From Entonaema liquescens (Eukaryota > Ascomycota > Sordariomycetes > Xylariales > Xylariaceae), in assembly GCA_902805475.1 (NCBI GenBank), contig CADCSX010000023.1, positions 3,286,001 to 3,350,000 of the forward strand: DNA of 64,000 bases, written 5' to 3'. The notes beneath the pieces were generated by a model. That model saw only the letters and a program-made list of their open reading frames with translations, did not search any database and was not told the DNA's origin. Shown here piece after piece: positions 22,735 to 34,768 of this stretch; position 1 is the first letter of the stretch, and each line of letters starts with the position of its first letter. A program made the position numbers and the translations under genes.

Positions 22735-25157
22735 GAAGACTGTTGAGGAAAGGAGGAAAGAGGGGGGAGAGAGGAGGGAGAGTAGTCTTGCCTGGTGCAG
22801 AGGCTAGTGGATGGATAGTGATAATTACCTAGAAATAAGTTTCTTATTATGTTAGCTGGTATGAAGTAATGGCGAAGTTCCTTGTCTATTTGCCAATGAG
22901 TATGTTCAAGAGACTCCGGGGCTGAAAGTATCGTCGAACTGGAGGACACACAACGCTGCTATCGTAAACTCACCGTTGCTTCATAGAATCACAGCTTATT
23001 AGATCTTAACCAGGTCAGTAAGGAGGACCTCGAAAGGTCTGTCCAGATGTTTCAACGAGTCATGTAACGACTACCTTATCGTCATATGAGTCGACCGTAA
23101 CCGCATAGTAAGGAGTATGCGAGTGACTTTCATCTTTCAAACTTTGTGTTCCGAGATTTTTATATAATTTCAATAGTAGCAGGCGAATATTTAAGTATGG
23201 CTCTCTCGGATGAGGCTCGCCCCTCTATCGATTTCTTCCATGGTGAACATGAAAAAGAGATGACGCGGTCTCACTGATTGTTATCTTACGCCATGCCCAC
23301 TTCAGAACCTATTTTCGAGAATTTCAACCGCCTTATCTTGAAACAATATACAAAATTGTTTCTTGAGTCAAATATAGGAATGGCTGCGTAGAACAGAGTG
23401 TTTAGATGTTATCTCATTGCAGAGGACTTGCGTTTCCTGTACTTGATTTAATAACCCTATACTGGTGGTGAATCTCACTCTTGAGTGGTTCCTTCTTTGT
23501 GAGTGGCCAAATGCTGCGGCTCCTGTGCGGTGGGTGTGTGGTGTGTGTTGGTTGCAGAGTCTTAGGGGATAAGCTGTACTTGAAAAAGCTTGAATCAATT
23601 ACGGAACTAAGGTAGGGTGGCTTCCTATCATCCTGTTCTGGAAGCTGTGAGCACTGATATCCACGAAGCATTGACAGAGCCTCTTCCGAATCCTATTAAT
23701 CCAATCATCTCTTCTTCTTCTCCTTTATCAACACCCCATTTAGGCCACCGAGTAAGCCGCCACGCGAAATACATGTAGCGAACAAGTTCCCCAATCCACC
23801 GGTCCAGTTATATCATCCTTACCTCATGTGATTTCTACCGCGGGTAGATAGCTCAGCTCGTCGAGCAAGAATCTTTCACACCTACTAGACATGGACGTTT
23901 GGTATATATACTCCCTGTACGCTTCCAGGGTATGTTAACTTTGAAGAAAGGCGGTGAACACTGCTGAGTGCTTTGAGCCTTCTCGTTTCTCGGCTCAGCG
24001 GCCGTTGAGGGCGGAAGGGGGCGACTGTCTTGGGATGCTCTAGCGCTACCCGAATCTTCTGCTTCTTCCATGCTCTTTCCAATATCATACTCAATATCTC
24101 CAGTGCTCTCCGGTTCACACCAATAGTCTAAACCGACTGGTATCAGGGGCGCCAGACCTTCGCACAAGAAGCATACACATTCTACGACTTAGCCTCGTCA
24201 TTCGCCTTAACGTTCATTTCCAACCCCGATAAAAAGGGGTTCAGCATTGGTAATGTTTCCTTAGTCAAGCTAAGGCTCTCGTCCGCGTCGACGCTAGCCC
24301 AAATATAAGCCAGGGCCGAATAATTTACTATCTCTTTGCTTAAATAGGTCTTCAACATTCATCCTAAAGATGTGTCTCGTGGTGATGAAGGTTCGAACTA
24401 TAGAACTCTTAGTGCCATATTGGATAGTGCTTAATAGTTGTGGTAGAATTCGCGCGGACGTAAATAGCGCAACACAAGCATGTGTAAAATATTTTGAAAC
24501 TTGTAGATCTATGAAGGCTACACCTGGGCGAGCTGAACAGGTCAGCGGAGTTCGGCCACGACGTATCTTCTTGAAAGGCATTTCATAAGCGACTGATGTT
24601 GGGCTTAAACAATATTGTTCTGCGAGGTCTGCCCATAGCCGGCATAGGAACAGAAACAGTTATGATTCAGCTTGAAATGCTTCAACAAATTACATCGAAA
24701 GCGTTTAAAGTTGCTACTTCTCCCAGCCTTACGAATGAGGTAGCGATGGGAATCGGGGCATCTTAAGGTCGGAACTGATTAACACCGCACTTTGGGGGCT
24801 GGTTCCTAACATTTTCTTTTCAATTAGTAATATATGAAATAGTAAAGGGCTGGAGAATGCTGAATATTCGATTACCCCTATCAGCATGACTGATAATTCA
24901 AACACTCTCCCCTGATAAGCTCGTTTGACGTATATAGGTGGATACAATGTCTTGATTACTCTGTTATCGCCAAGAGCTGTTCCATTGTAGCTGAAGTTTT
25001 GTCAACCTTGGTGGTATTGGACCTTACGTCCCCCCATCTACCCCACTATAGCCTCAGCTTAACTCTTCTCTTCTCTGTCTCCTGTCCGGTAGCCGAGGAT
25101 GACCTTCTAATACCGGAATATACTTCTATCTACAAATAGCAGCTAATATATCGCAAC
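22735..25157. other. Gene-poor intergenic region
   Basis: About 2.4 kb with only short ORFs on both strands (for example 23853-24167 and 24294-24581 minus). None shows domains, splice-supported extension or a convincing promoter. The right end is the promoter of the HET gene. Confidence 0.55.
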
Positions 25158-27301
25158 ATGTCATCGACCTTGGCTCCACTCTGCGGGTTCTGCTCAGCTA
25201 TCCCACTCCCGGATCCTCCAACGTCAACCGCTAGTGACGAGTTATGGAATTTGGGCCCTTTGGCGAGGATCAAGCACAGTGACTGTCCTTTCTGTAGACT
25301 CGTCATGCACGCGCTACAAGCCATTTACCAGACTCGATCGACTAGATGGCAGGAATCCGAGTCTATCTCGCCATACGATGATGTACAGCTTAGATGGGCC
25401 CCGCATACCGGGCCCGAAGGTAGAACTGCTTTTACCATCTTCCCACACGCCCATAAGGTCTTCATTTGCGCTTCTAGCATACCAAAGCCCTCGTCGAAGA
25501 AGATTCTACAGTCGCCAACCTACATCAGGCCAACCATTGAAGCTGCGTTTGATGTCGATAGGCTTTCGCAATGGATCTCGACATGTCAAACTCGCCACAC
25601 TGAATGCGCCGTAGAGGAGGCCAACTTCGAGAATGCTTTTCCAGGGCTCGATGTCTTGCGATTTATTGACGTCGAGAAGGAATCGATCGTTGAGCTTCGT
25701 ATCATCCCGCAATATGTGGCCCTTAGCTACGTATGGGGTCAAGCAGCAAGCGCCAGCCTAACGACTAACAACAAAGATGTGCTCCAAAGGAGAGGAGGAC
25801 TCGCAAAGGCTTGGCACCGGATTCCCGGACCATTCAAGACGCGATTGTTCTCGTAAGACGGCTGAGAGCGCGTTATCTCTGGGTGGATGCCCTCTGTCTG
25901 GTGCAGAATGACGCCGCGGATCTGTCGAAGGGTGTACAGGTCATGGACGCAATATATGAGAGATCCTGGTTGACCATCGTTGCTGCTTCTGGACATGATG
26001 CTAATGCGGGTCTACCAGGAATCCAGGATAGGAGCAGGGTTGCCGTCTTTCCTTCAAGAGTAACGAATGAGTTGTACATGGATGTTTTCCTTCCGCTAGA
26101 TGGTCTTTTGACGCGCTCAGTCTACTCTTCTAGAGCGTGGACGTAAGTTTACTAAACTATTTCATCCTTCATCTTCGCAACGAAATTTGGAGTGCTTTCT
26201 ATCCCGATATACACGCTTTGAAAACTCCCGGCTAAGGTTGTCAGATTTCAAGAGCAGTTGCTTGCGCGTCGTGCTGTATACTTCGTTGACTACAAAATAT
26301 TTTTTCGGTGTAGGGAGGCAATGTACAACGAGCACGTTTTCGACCAGCCTTCAAAACGTGGAGACGACGTCTTCGGTATGACTTCTGCGCTACAGGGCAC
26401 AGCTGCTATGTACAGTCCCTTAATAGATTTCGGCATCATGCTCATGTACTACACGCAAAGAGCACTAACGAACCAGAATGATGTGTTGCGTGCATTGACT
26501 GGGATAATTCGGCGTGTATCCGAAAAGTCGAGGTGCCAATTCTTCCAAGGCTTTCCCACGGTCATATTGGACGCCCTTCTAACCTTCTCGGCCCATGGCG
26601 GCCTTACGCATCGGCGTAGGGGATTCCCGAGTTACTCTTGGACAGGATGGAAGGGCGGTATTATCGTCGGCGAAATTTTCAACGAACCTTCGGCCCTCAA
26701 CGAGTGGCTTAAGGATAAGACATGGATTATATGGTATAAAAGAAGCCCCTCTGGAGTTCTTAACCTCGTTTGGGATCCTGCGATTAGCGATTCATTTCCA
26801 CTAGATAGTGGTACGTATGTTGGGTGTCGTCAACGACGGAACTTCCAGCCACCTAAGGCTCCCACAGGACCTTCCATTGTGTCAACTCGGACATATCCAA
26901 CGGAGCACCTCCCTTTTGAATTAAGCCCCTCTCCGTATCCTCTACTACAGTTTTGGAGCCTGTCTGTCTATTTTATGCTCCGCCCAGACGATGTCTTTAC
27001 GGGAAGCGCATTCATCATCGGTCGTTCCGGGACCTGTGTTGGCACGATTGCCCTTGACGGGCTCGACGAAAGCACCTTCTTCAACTGGCACACTGTTTTC
27101 GAATTTGTTCTTCTCTCCGGTACCTCCACCACAATATTTGGCCCGTATTCCAACACTGACCTGCCACCCCGGTACTGGGTCATGCTGCTGGAATGGAAAG
27201 AACATGTTGCGGAGAGAAGGGGAATGGGAAAAATAGATATAGATTCTATTTACAGTGGATGGGCGCCTGGCCCGGTGTGGAAAGAAATCATACTCGGATA
27301 A
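25158..27301 (+). CDS. HET-domain protein (heterokaryon-incompatibility type), with a frameshift
   Basis: Exon 1 is 25158-26142 and exon 2 is 26245-27301, with a phase-2 intron (GTAAGT...TGTCAG). HET-domain motifs occur in order: ALSYVWG (residues 188-194), RYLWVDALCLVQND, and SRAWTFQEQLLARR across the splice junction, the usual third block. A cysteine-containing N-terminus (CGFCSA, CPFCRLV) precedes the domain. The C-terminal 350 residues have no recognised domain. HET proteins trigger a cell-death response after non-self recognition between hyphae. Between blocks 1 and 2, near 25800-25811, the frame jumps: GLAKA must continue as LAPDSRTIQDAIVLV, consistent with one missing base, and there is no room for an intron. 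Either the allele is dead or the base was lost in sequencing; HET loci are also naturally polymorphic. Confidence 0.85.
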
Positions 27302-27758
27302 AAAGATATAAAGTAAACTATCTATCTTACCTACAACGGCAAGACTATTTGGGTACAGTGGCATGACAGCAGTGATAGATATGATATATGAGATAGAAAG
27401 CCTTATGATAATAGTAAATATTGAGCACACCATAGCGCTAATGTAACTCATACTAGGTATCAAGTATATGTGTGCTATAATTATATCATTACTACTACTC
27501 GTAGTTGTTTTGATACCACTAGCCGCAATTACTGCCAACGTGAGCAGTAATTTAGGTATCGATATCCCACGAATCCGCCATCCTGGGAATCTCGGGGTCG
27601 TATGTACCGAACCCTAAGCGTTAAATATTGCACGTGGCGTGCCTATGGACACAGATACCTAGCATCCGAAGCCCGACAGGCACGTAGACTGGACAGAGAG
27701 GGGCTGAGGAGTCGAGGTATCGCCACGCGCAAGTGACTCCGTATGCAAAAGTCGTGAA
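27302..27758. other. Convergent intergenic region
   Basis: The 457 bp between the stop codons of the HET gene and the MFS transporter gene. No ORF of note. Expected to hold both 3' UTRs. Confidence 0.6.
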
Positions 27759-29751
27759 TTATGAGCTTCTCCGTCCATACGGCTCAAAGGGGAAGATCGC
27801 ACTGATAACCGCCATTGCAAGAAAGAGAGCTGCACAGATATATATCGGGACAACAGTACCAGTGTCGGCGGTACTGGCAACAACTGCGGAGATAATACCC
27901 ATTATACGATTACAGCCGACTGCAATACCATTGCCCGTCGCACGATGGGCGCTTGGTAGCACCTCGGGGGTGTACTAAGCCACTTAGTTAGTCATTGCGC
28001 ATTACAAGACATCGAGGATTGCGCTCCAAATAATGAGTTTTGTTCTGTAAGCGTGGTTTCCTTCTGGCACCTTTCAATACAAGGGATTTACCTACTGCAT
28101 ATAACGTCCCGTAGTAGATATTAAGGCAAAATGCAATCGCACAGCTAAATCCGACGTTTTGCGCTGGAGTAGACACAGCTGTGTAGGCGAAGAAGAAAAC
28201 CATGGTCACCAACGCGCCTATCGCCATGGTATATCTTCGGCCGAGGAGCCTAAGGTTGCACATATATGCTGCTAGAACCGGTCCAAAGATGCCGGATATA
28301 TTTGTAAGCGTGTAATTTCGCCACGTTTCGAAAGTTCCCACGCCCTCTAAAGCTCCACGGCTGGCGAGATACGTGCTATACTCAGGTTAGATACAATTGA
28401 TACTTAGCAGATACCGAAACATACTTCAGAAAGACGTAGAACAAGGGATATCTAAAAGCCAATAGTTAGCTTCCGATCGCAGATACAGGTCCTTCAGTTT
28501 GAACCCACGCAAGTCCAATTAGTGTCCAGGATAACCAAATGAGTACAGTCGAAATGCCGATTTTCGTGGTGACAAAAAGTCCAGAAAGATGGATGAAGGA
28601 CTCGTGAAGCGAGTAGCGTTTCTCACTATGCGCAGTCTTTACTGTCCCGCAAGCCTCCAATTTCTCCAGGGTCAATGTACAGCGTCGATTATATCTTTTG
28701 GCTATCGAGTGCAGTGTCTCGATCAGTTCGGCATCTTCTCCAGTTCCCAAGCGGTACTTTGGAGTTTCTTGTAAACGAACAATGGTGACACGCGCAATAG
28801 ACATCATGAAGACGAGAGCTCCGGAAGTGTACATGACGTACCGCCACCCCTGGTTAGAATCTCTTGGGCAATTTTCGGCGGATTCACAGTTCCACCGAGG
28901 CGGAACTATATCCATATAAGAATGCTGATCAACTCAAGTCTTTGGGTAAAGCTTACCTAGAAACCCCCAACAGATGAAACCCGTGACAGCTTGACCGATA
29001 CCCCACCAGCAGGCCAGAAATGTTAGCGCCCACTGCTTGTTACTAGGGAGGTACTCGAGAAAGACAGTTGTGTCTAATATCAAATTTCCACCAGCTCCAA
29101 ATCCGACCATGGCGGTAAAGAAGCCCAGAGAAGCCCAGTTCGGAGCCGCACCCGACACAATGGTTGCTACAGCAGAGATAAATAGAGAGATGTTGAACGC
29201 CCAACGTCGTCCTATAATATCGGCACCCATGCCCCAAAAGAGCGCCCCGACTAACATTCCAACGTACGTAGCAATTGTCTGAGCGTTGTCATATCCGACC
29301 TCGCCAAACTCCTTGTATGCGGGAATCGCTATGTTGCTTTGGAGTAAGAGTACTAAAGAATCGACAGCGTAACTACGAGGTCGCGTGAGCCTTCCATGAT
29401 TACTTTTTTGACTTCAAGCGACGATCAAACTCTTACCCAAACCCGTTTAAAACGAACAGTTTCCAATGGTAGTTAGTCCAGCCTATCTCATCAATAGCCT
29501 AGAGTGTGTTAGCGAACTGGCTGTCGGTTGTTGACTATCGGCGATGCTCGTTGGGTAATTCTCACGTTATTGACAAGGTGCATCTTCGCGTTAAGGGCAG
29601 GATCCAAGTCTTGGAGTGCTAGAATCTCCACGGCATCGCCCATGGTAGAATCCTCGATATTTCCAGTCTCTCTATCAAAAAGGCCAGGATCCTCCAATCC
29701 TCCGTCAATTCTCTTTTCCTCCGTCGCCATATTTGAATCGAGCACCTCCAC
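27759..29751 (-). CDS. MFS transporter, SV2/organic-ion-transporter-like
   Basis: Seven exons on the minus strand: 29751-29566, 29498-29437, 29372-28957, 28905-28509, 28451-28425, 28375-28096 and 27974-27759, total 1584 nt, 527 aa, every junction in frame. An acidic N-terminal tail is followed by about twelve membrane segments. The cytoplasmic loop after helix 2 has the MFS signature as GADIIGRRW, and the second half has the matching RLLGRRYTM. The start NAIDEIGWTNYHWKLFVLNGFG is typical of the fungal SV2-like branch. The fifth exon is only 27 nt. The substrate cannot be inferred; relatives carry sugars, carboxylates or organic cations. Met at 29730 is an alternative start. It converges with the HET gene. 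Confidence 0.88.
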
Positions 29752-31635
29752 GTGCTACTTTTACCTAAAGTTAAAATATTCCGCGCAAAAGGCACATAGG
29801 TAGGGAAAGTAATTCGGACAAAGGTAAAACTCGTAGGTAGGGTATATGTCCGTGTTATTCGAGTATCATAGGTACCTAGGTAAAAAGGATATTTGCAGGA
29901 TGGCAATTGGTAGTAGATTAATACGAAATAATATAACCAAACGTGAAAACAGCAAACCGAGGGTTTTCACAATAAGTTTCCAGATGGAAATTGAGAGGTC
30001 CCGCTACTAAGCGATTGACCAACTACGTAATGCCCATATCCGTCCATTATAGCGCACGAGGGCTCGGTGCTTCCTACCAAGAGATAAGATGAGGGATTCC
30101 TAACTAGGTAGGTAGGTAAGCAAAGATTTGCTGCGACGGATAAAGGTCTAGGGGTATGGCTTGTAAAAGCGAAGTAATATGAGCGTATGAGGCGTTCTCA
30201 CCATACAGACCTAAGCTGTACTAGCACATGTATTCAAGGCAAGGAACCCTCGTGCTAACCCTCGTGCTACCCAAATCTGGCGTTGATAGGCTCACTCGTG
30301 GGGGAGGACGCCGCTGTACCCCACGCCACAACATTAGCGTCCGCTGGAGATATCAATGATCCACAGCCTATAAGTACATAGGTAGGTTAGCTAGGTATAC
30401 CTAGTACCTAAGCCATAGTACCTAGGTAGCTATAGTAGCTGTAAATCAGGGGTCTTTTCCCATCTCATCCCGCATCTTGACCGACTGTCTTCTTTTCGAC
30501 AGAACTGATTTAAACAGTTCGGAGTAATTCCAAACTGTGCTGGGAGCTGAAGCGATCTAATGCATAATCGCTCATTCGATCATAGGCTCATCTCGATCGG
30601 ATTCTTAGGGAATATCGCTGACCATCCTTTCAGCACTGAGAACAACAATGGAAAGAGCATGTAATAGAGTCAATGATATAACGATCTATTAGCTATGGAA
30701 CTCACAAAGAGATGAGAAAAGGTAAAAGGAAACCAAAAGCTTACCTGCCATTTTATCAAGTAGTTTTAGCTCATAGCACGGACCAGATTCGGACTGTGTA
30801 GTTACGTAATAATATAATTTAATACACTGTACGGAAGGAAGCACAGCATAAGGAAGCGGGGGAAGGTAAGGGAGCTGGGGGATAAGAGAAGGTGCCAAGG
30901 TTAAGTAAACTTTCACTTATCCATTGATAATTGTTTCTTCAGTCAATTCTTTTGAATCTTGTAACTACATCACTCCAAGCAAACAGAAATATACAGCATT
31001 CATCATGAGAGATCCCACATCAATTGCTACTAATAGGTGACTAAGGCAGCTAGGTAGTTATCCAAGTCCTCGGGTCCAACCTATGGTATCTATCCGAAGA
31101 CCAAATGGAAACCTTCCAATCTTCCACGCGTGCAGCCGGCGTATGACTTAATCTGGCTTGGGTCCAGCAACACATACGCGACCACCCAATAAGAATAGCG
31201 GAATTTCCCACGTTGTGAGGCTCTCCCATGGGCCGACGAGATATCACATCACGTACATTAGGTCAGACATATAAGCTATATGCATACACTTACCTGCGTA
31301 GAAAACAGGCACATACGCTTACATGAAGAAAGGTCCATATTTCGGTAGGTTTATCGGAAGGTATATCCGGATAGTTCTCAATTGCATCCTGATTGGTAAA
31401 GAAGTTGAGCTTCTTGGAGCTCTATCCAATCATATTTTCATGATTACACTCAGCTCTTCCTTCCTTTACGTTCAACCTGCAAGCATATCAACGTATGCAT
31501 TTGATAAGTGATGTCAGTTCTCTGGGAAGTATATCTGGCACCTATATATGATGAGTAGCAGTTCTTAAAGCCAGAGTCTCCTCGTTCCCCATTCATGCGG
31601 ATGGTGAGGAGCACGACTGGTCATCCCTATTCATC
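29752..31635. other. Intergenic region rich in TAGGTA/TACCTA palindromes
   Basis: About 1.9 kb without recognised genes. It contains TAGGTACCTAGGTA at 29869-29882, a (TAGG)n-like run at 30104-30119, the 14-bp perfect palindrome CTAGGTATACCTAG at 30391-30404 and TACCTAGGTA at 30419-30428. A few short ORFs (30689-30916, 31050-31247 minus; 31323-31511 plus) are not supported. Confidence 0.6.
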
Positions 31636-33854
31636 ATGGTTTATAGTATTCGCTATATATTCCTTGCTAGTATTGCTTCGGCTGCCTTCACAGGCAACAT
31701 TAACTACTTTTCTCCCTCGAGACACCATGCGTCGCTTGGCATATCAATTAGTAAAGTAGCCAAACGGACTACCGCAAACTCACAATGGGATCCGAGTCAG
31801 TTGAACTTCACTCACGGTATTGCTTCCGGCGACCCGTACGACGATAGCGTCATTCTCTGGACAAGGGTCTCACCATCTAGTGATAATGACAAGAGCAACA
31901 TAACCGTGACGGGCTACGTTCCTCTTTACGACCACTCGACCGAGGAATTTGTGGCAAAGAGCAACACGCCAGTCTGTGTAGATTGGAAGATAAGCAGTAC
32001 CTCGTCACTCGAAGACATCATAGACTCTGGGAGGGCATATACTAGTTCCGATATCGACTATACAGTCAAGGTGAGGTTAGGCTCAAGAGCACACTTCGGG
32101 ATGTGCTAATAGCTTCTAGGTGGAAGCCAGGAAATTGAAGCCTTCTACAACTTATTGTAAGTAGTGGCACAGCCCAATTGAGTCAACGTGAGATTCGAGT
32201 TGGAACTTCGCTAACCCGTATGTTATTAGACTATCAATTCAACGTGTGCAATTCTAAGAACGCCTCTCCTATTGGTCGTACCAAAACGATACCTTCCGCA
32301 AATGACGAGGTATCAGAGCCAGTAAGACTTGCCGTATACTCCTGTAGCAACTATCGTAAGTTTTCATTTAGGAAGTTCTCATCGATATTCTGGCCGTTAA
32401 TGCCCTCATGTAGCGTTTGGTTTCTTCAATGCATACGGTAATCCGGTCAGAAAAGATTCCGTTGATTATGTGATTCACCTAGGTGACTATATATACGAAT
32501 ACGCAAACGGCGAGTATGGCTGGGGTAATGCCTACGATCGAATACCGCTTCCGGATCGAGAGATATTCACGTATATAGCACCAAAAAAAGCTCTATCTTG
32601 TAGCCAGTCTGACCTATATGTAGTTTATACGATTACCGGAAACGCATTGCCACCTACAGAACCGATAATGATCTGCTGGCAAACCACCAGAACCTCCCAT
32701 GGATACCAGTTTGGGATGATCATGGTAAGCTCGCCTTGTTATGACGTGTAATTCGAGGACTAACCATCACCCCGAACAGAGGTAGCGGATAACACTTGGA
32801 ACAGCGGTTCCGCCCATTTAAATAATTCTGAGGAATCCTTTATAATGGACGGTGGTGTATCAGTTGACCAGCGAAAGATGAATGCTGTCCGTGCTTACTT
32901 TGAATGGAGTGAGTAAGAAGGTCGCATGATGAATGGCTTACGCTAACCACATCATTGAAAGTGCCTATTCGACAAGTTGACATGGACGATAATTTACGAA
33001 TCTGGCGCAACTTCAAGTTCGGAAACCTGTTTGACCTTGTCATGCTTGATACCCGGCAATATGATCGGACTATTACCGATTTGTATGGGAACACCGAATA
33101 TCTCGGCGACATACATAATGATGCTAGCCGAACCCTTATGGGTCCTCGACAAGAAGCGTGGTTTTACCGCACTTTACGTGAAAGTTCCACCCGAGGTGCA
33201 ACATGGCGTATCATCGGTAATCAGATCATCTTCAGTCGAATGAATGAAAGCTTAGCTACTAGTGAGAAGCTACCTTTCAATTATGACCAATGGGATGGAT
33301 ATCAAGCGAACCGCAATCGGACGTTCCAAACGCTCTATGAGAATAACATAGGAAACAATGTTTTTCTAGCCGGTGATTCCCACGCATCCTGGGTTTCAGA
33401 TCTGGTTTGGCTCGACGAACACCCATACGACTCTGTCACCGGATCTGGGTCTGTGGGTGTAGAGTTTGCTGGTTCAGCTGTTAGCTCTCCGTCCCCAATA
33501 GGAGAGAACGTAACGATAGACGCTACTATTGCTTTATCGGAGTGGCTCACAACCGCAAACAAAGAGCTACAATGGCAGGACCTATACTACCGTGGTTACT
33601 ACGAGCTGTCGATTAGCCACGAGAAAATAGATGCCGCCTTCTTCGGTGTCCCAACTACTACTCTGCGAAACGGATATGAGATTCCTCTAGCAAATTTCAC
33701 AGTCCTCGCAGGGGAAAATAGACTGCATCGTACTAACGGATCGCCAGCTGTTGGCAATGTACAGGCCGGTAGTTTAAAGGGCGGCACAGTCGTCAGATCA
33801 AATGTGACATACGACACAGAAACTGGTAGATGGTTCAAATACACTGGTCCCTAA
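31636..33854 (+). CDS. Secreted PhoD-type alkaline phosphatase/phosphodiesterase
   Basis: Seven exons: 31636-32070, 32120-32156, 32230-32355, 32414-32570, 32624-32724, 32780-32908 and 32962-33854, total 1878 nt, 625 aa, all junctions in frame. A signal peptide (about residues 1-18) precedes the PhoD N-terminal domain (FTHGIASGDPYDDSVILWTR). The metallophosphatase domain shows CSNYPFGFFNAYGN, the metal-binding HLGDYIYEY, WIPVWDDHE and AGDSHASW motifs. PhoD enzymes hydrolyse phosphomono- and diesters using Ca2+/Fe3+ and scavenge phosphate. Short exons of 37 and 101 nt mean naive ORF calling breaks it into pieces. TATATA at about 31541-31548 is a possible promoter element. It stands alone in the neighbourhood, without other phosphate genes. 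Confidence 0.92.
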
Positions 33855-34768
33855 CTCGGTTAAGGAGATGAAGAACTAACAGTGCTACCAACGAATAACA
33901 AAAATTAACCTCTCCTACACCACATGCATAGTATAAATTTTGTTGTTAGCCTAGTGTATTGTGTATATGATAATTGCAGTGTGTCTAAGAACTACCCCAA
34001 ACACACTGTTTACTAGTTGTGCATAGCACAGGAGCAAGTGATTCAAGACTAGGGCCCGAGTGTCTTGTTCTACTGCCGTCTCCCCCTGGTCAAGGTGATA
34101 GTCAAACTATCAACTTCTAAAGGTTTGTCGTAGTTTTCACCCCATTCTAGTCTAGGTTTTCTAGGTTTTCTATTATTATCCACGCAAGATTTTCCTTTAT
34201 ACTTCTTCTGTTCGCCTCTAAAGGACCAGTATCACCATCAGTTAGCCTCCATTGCAGCTTGGTGTTATATACATAATCTCATACTTAGGTATTCTGCTCA
34301 ATCTTTAGACGATGGAAACATGGGACAGAAAGCCTCCAACTCAAAGCAGTGATTTAATAGATATGACCATGTATTGTTGTGTATCAATAGAACTGTGTTC
34401 AAATTCTCCCATGTCTGTTTGGAGACGCCCCTGATGAGCACCTAGTATAGTCCTTGTAGACTTGTGATTCCGGAAAAACACAGCTATGGACGCATTTCTT
34501 TGGTGATGGTACAGGTAGGTACCTATACAGTCATCTCGGCATATCTCTGTGCTTTGACTAAAGACTACAGAAAAATAAAGTTCAACAGCTTTGATCGGGG
34601 ATGATACGTGAGATTTGCCGTCTCAACTTAAATAATTGGGCTATGAAGTACGGCTCTGTTTCTGTTGACAAGGGTTCCGTAGGTATATAAAGGCGACGAG
34701 AACAGTTTTACTGCCATTCCTTCACTGCTCTCTGGTTCAGTGCAATTCCTACACTTTCTACTCCAACA
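33855..34768. other. Intergenic region
   Basis: About 900 bp without ORFs of note. It contains one TAGGTACCTA copy at 34516-34525 and the promoter of the following gene, including its TATA box. Confidence 0.6.
34684..34691 (+). promoter_or_regulatory. TATA box of the 476-aa protein gene
   Basis: TATATAAA lies 78-85 bp upstream of the ATG at 34769, with a pyrimidine-rich leader (CACTGCTCTCTGG) between them. This supports the start choice and suggests a regulated, possibly strongly expressed gene. Confidence 0.6.

Noticed and set aside
23828..23880. tRNA-like string (GGTAGATAGCTCAGCTCG)
   Set aside because: It resembles a D-arm by chance, but no acceptor stem, anticodon arm or T-loop (GGTTCGAATCC-like) can be aligned.
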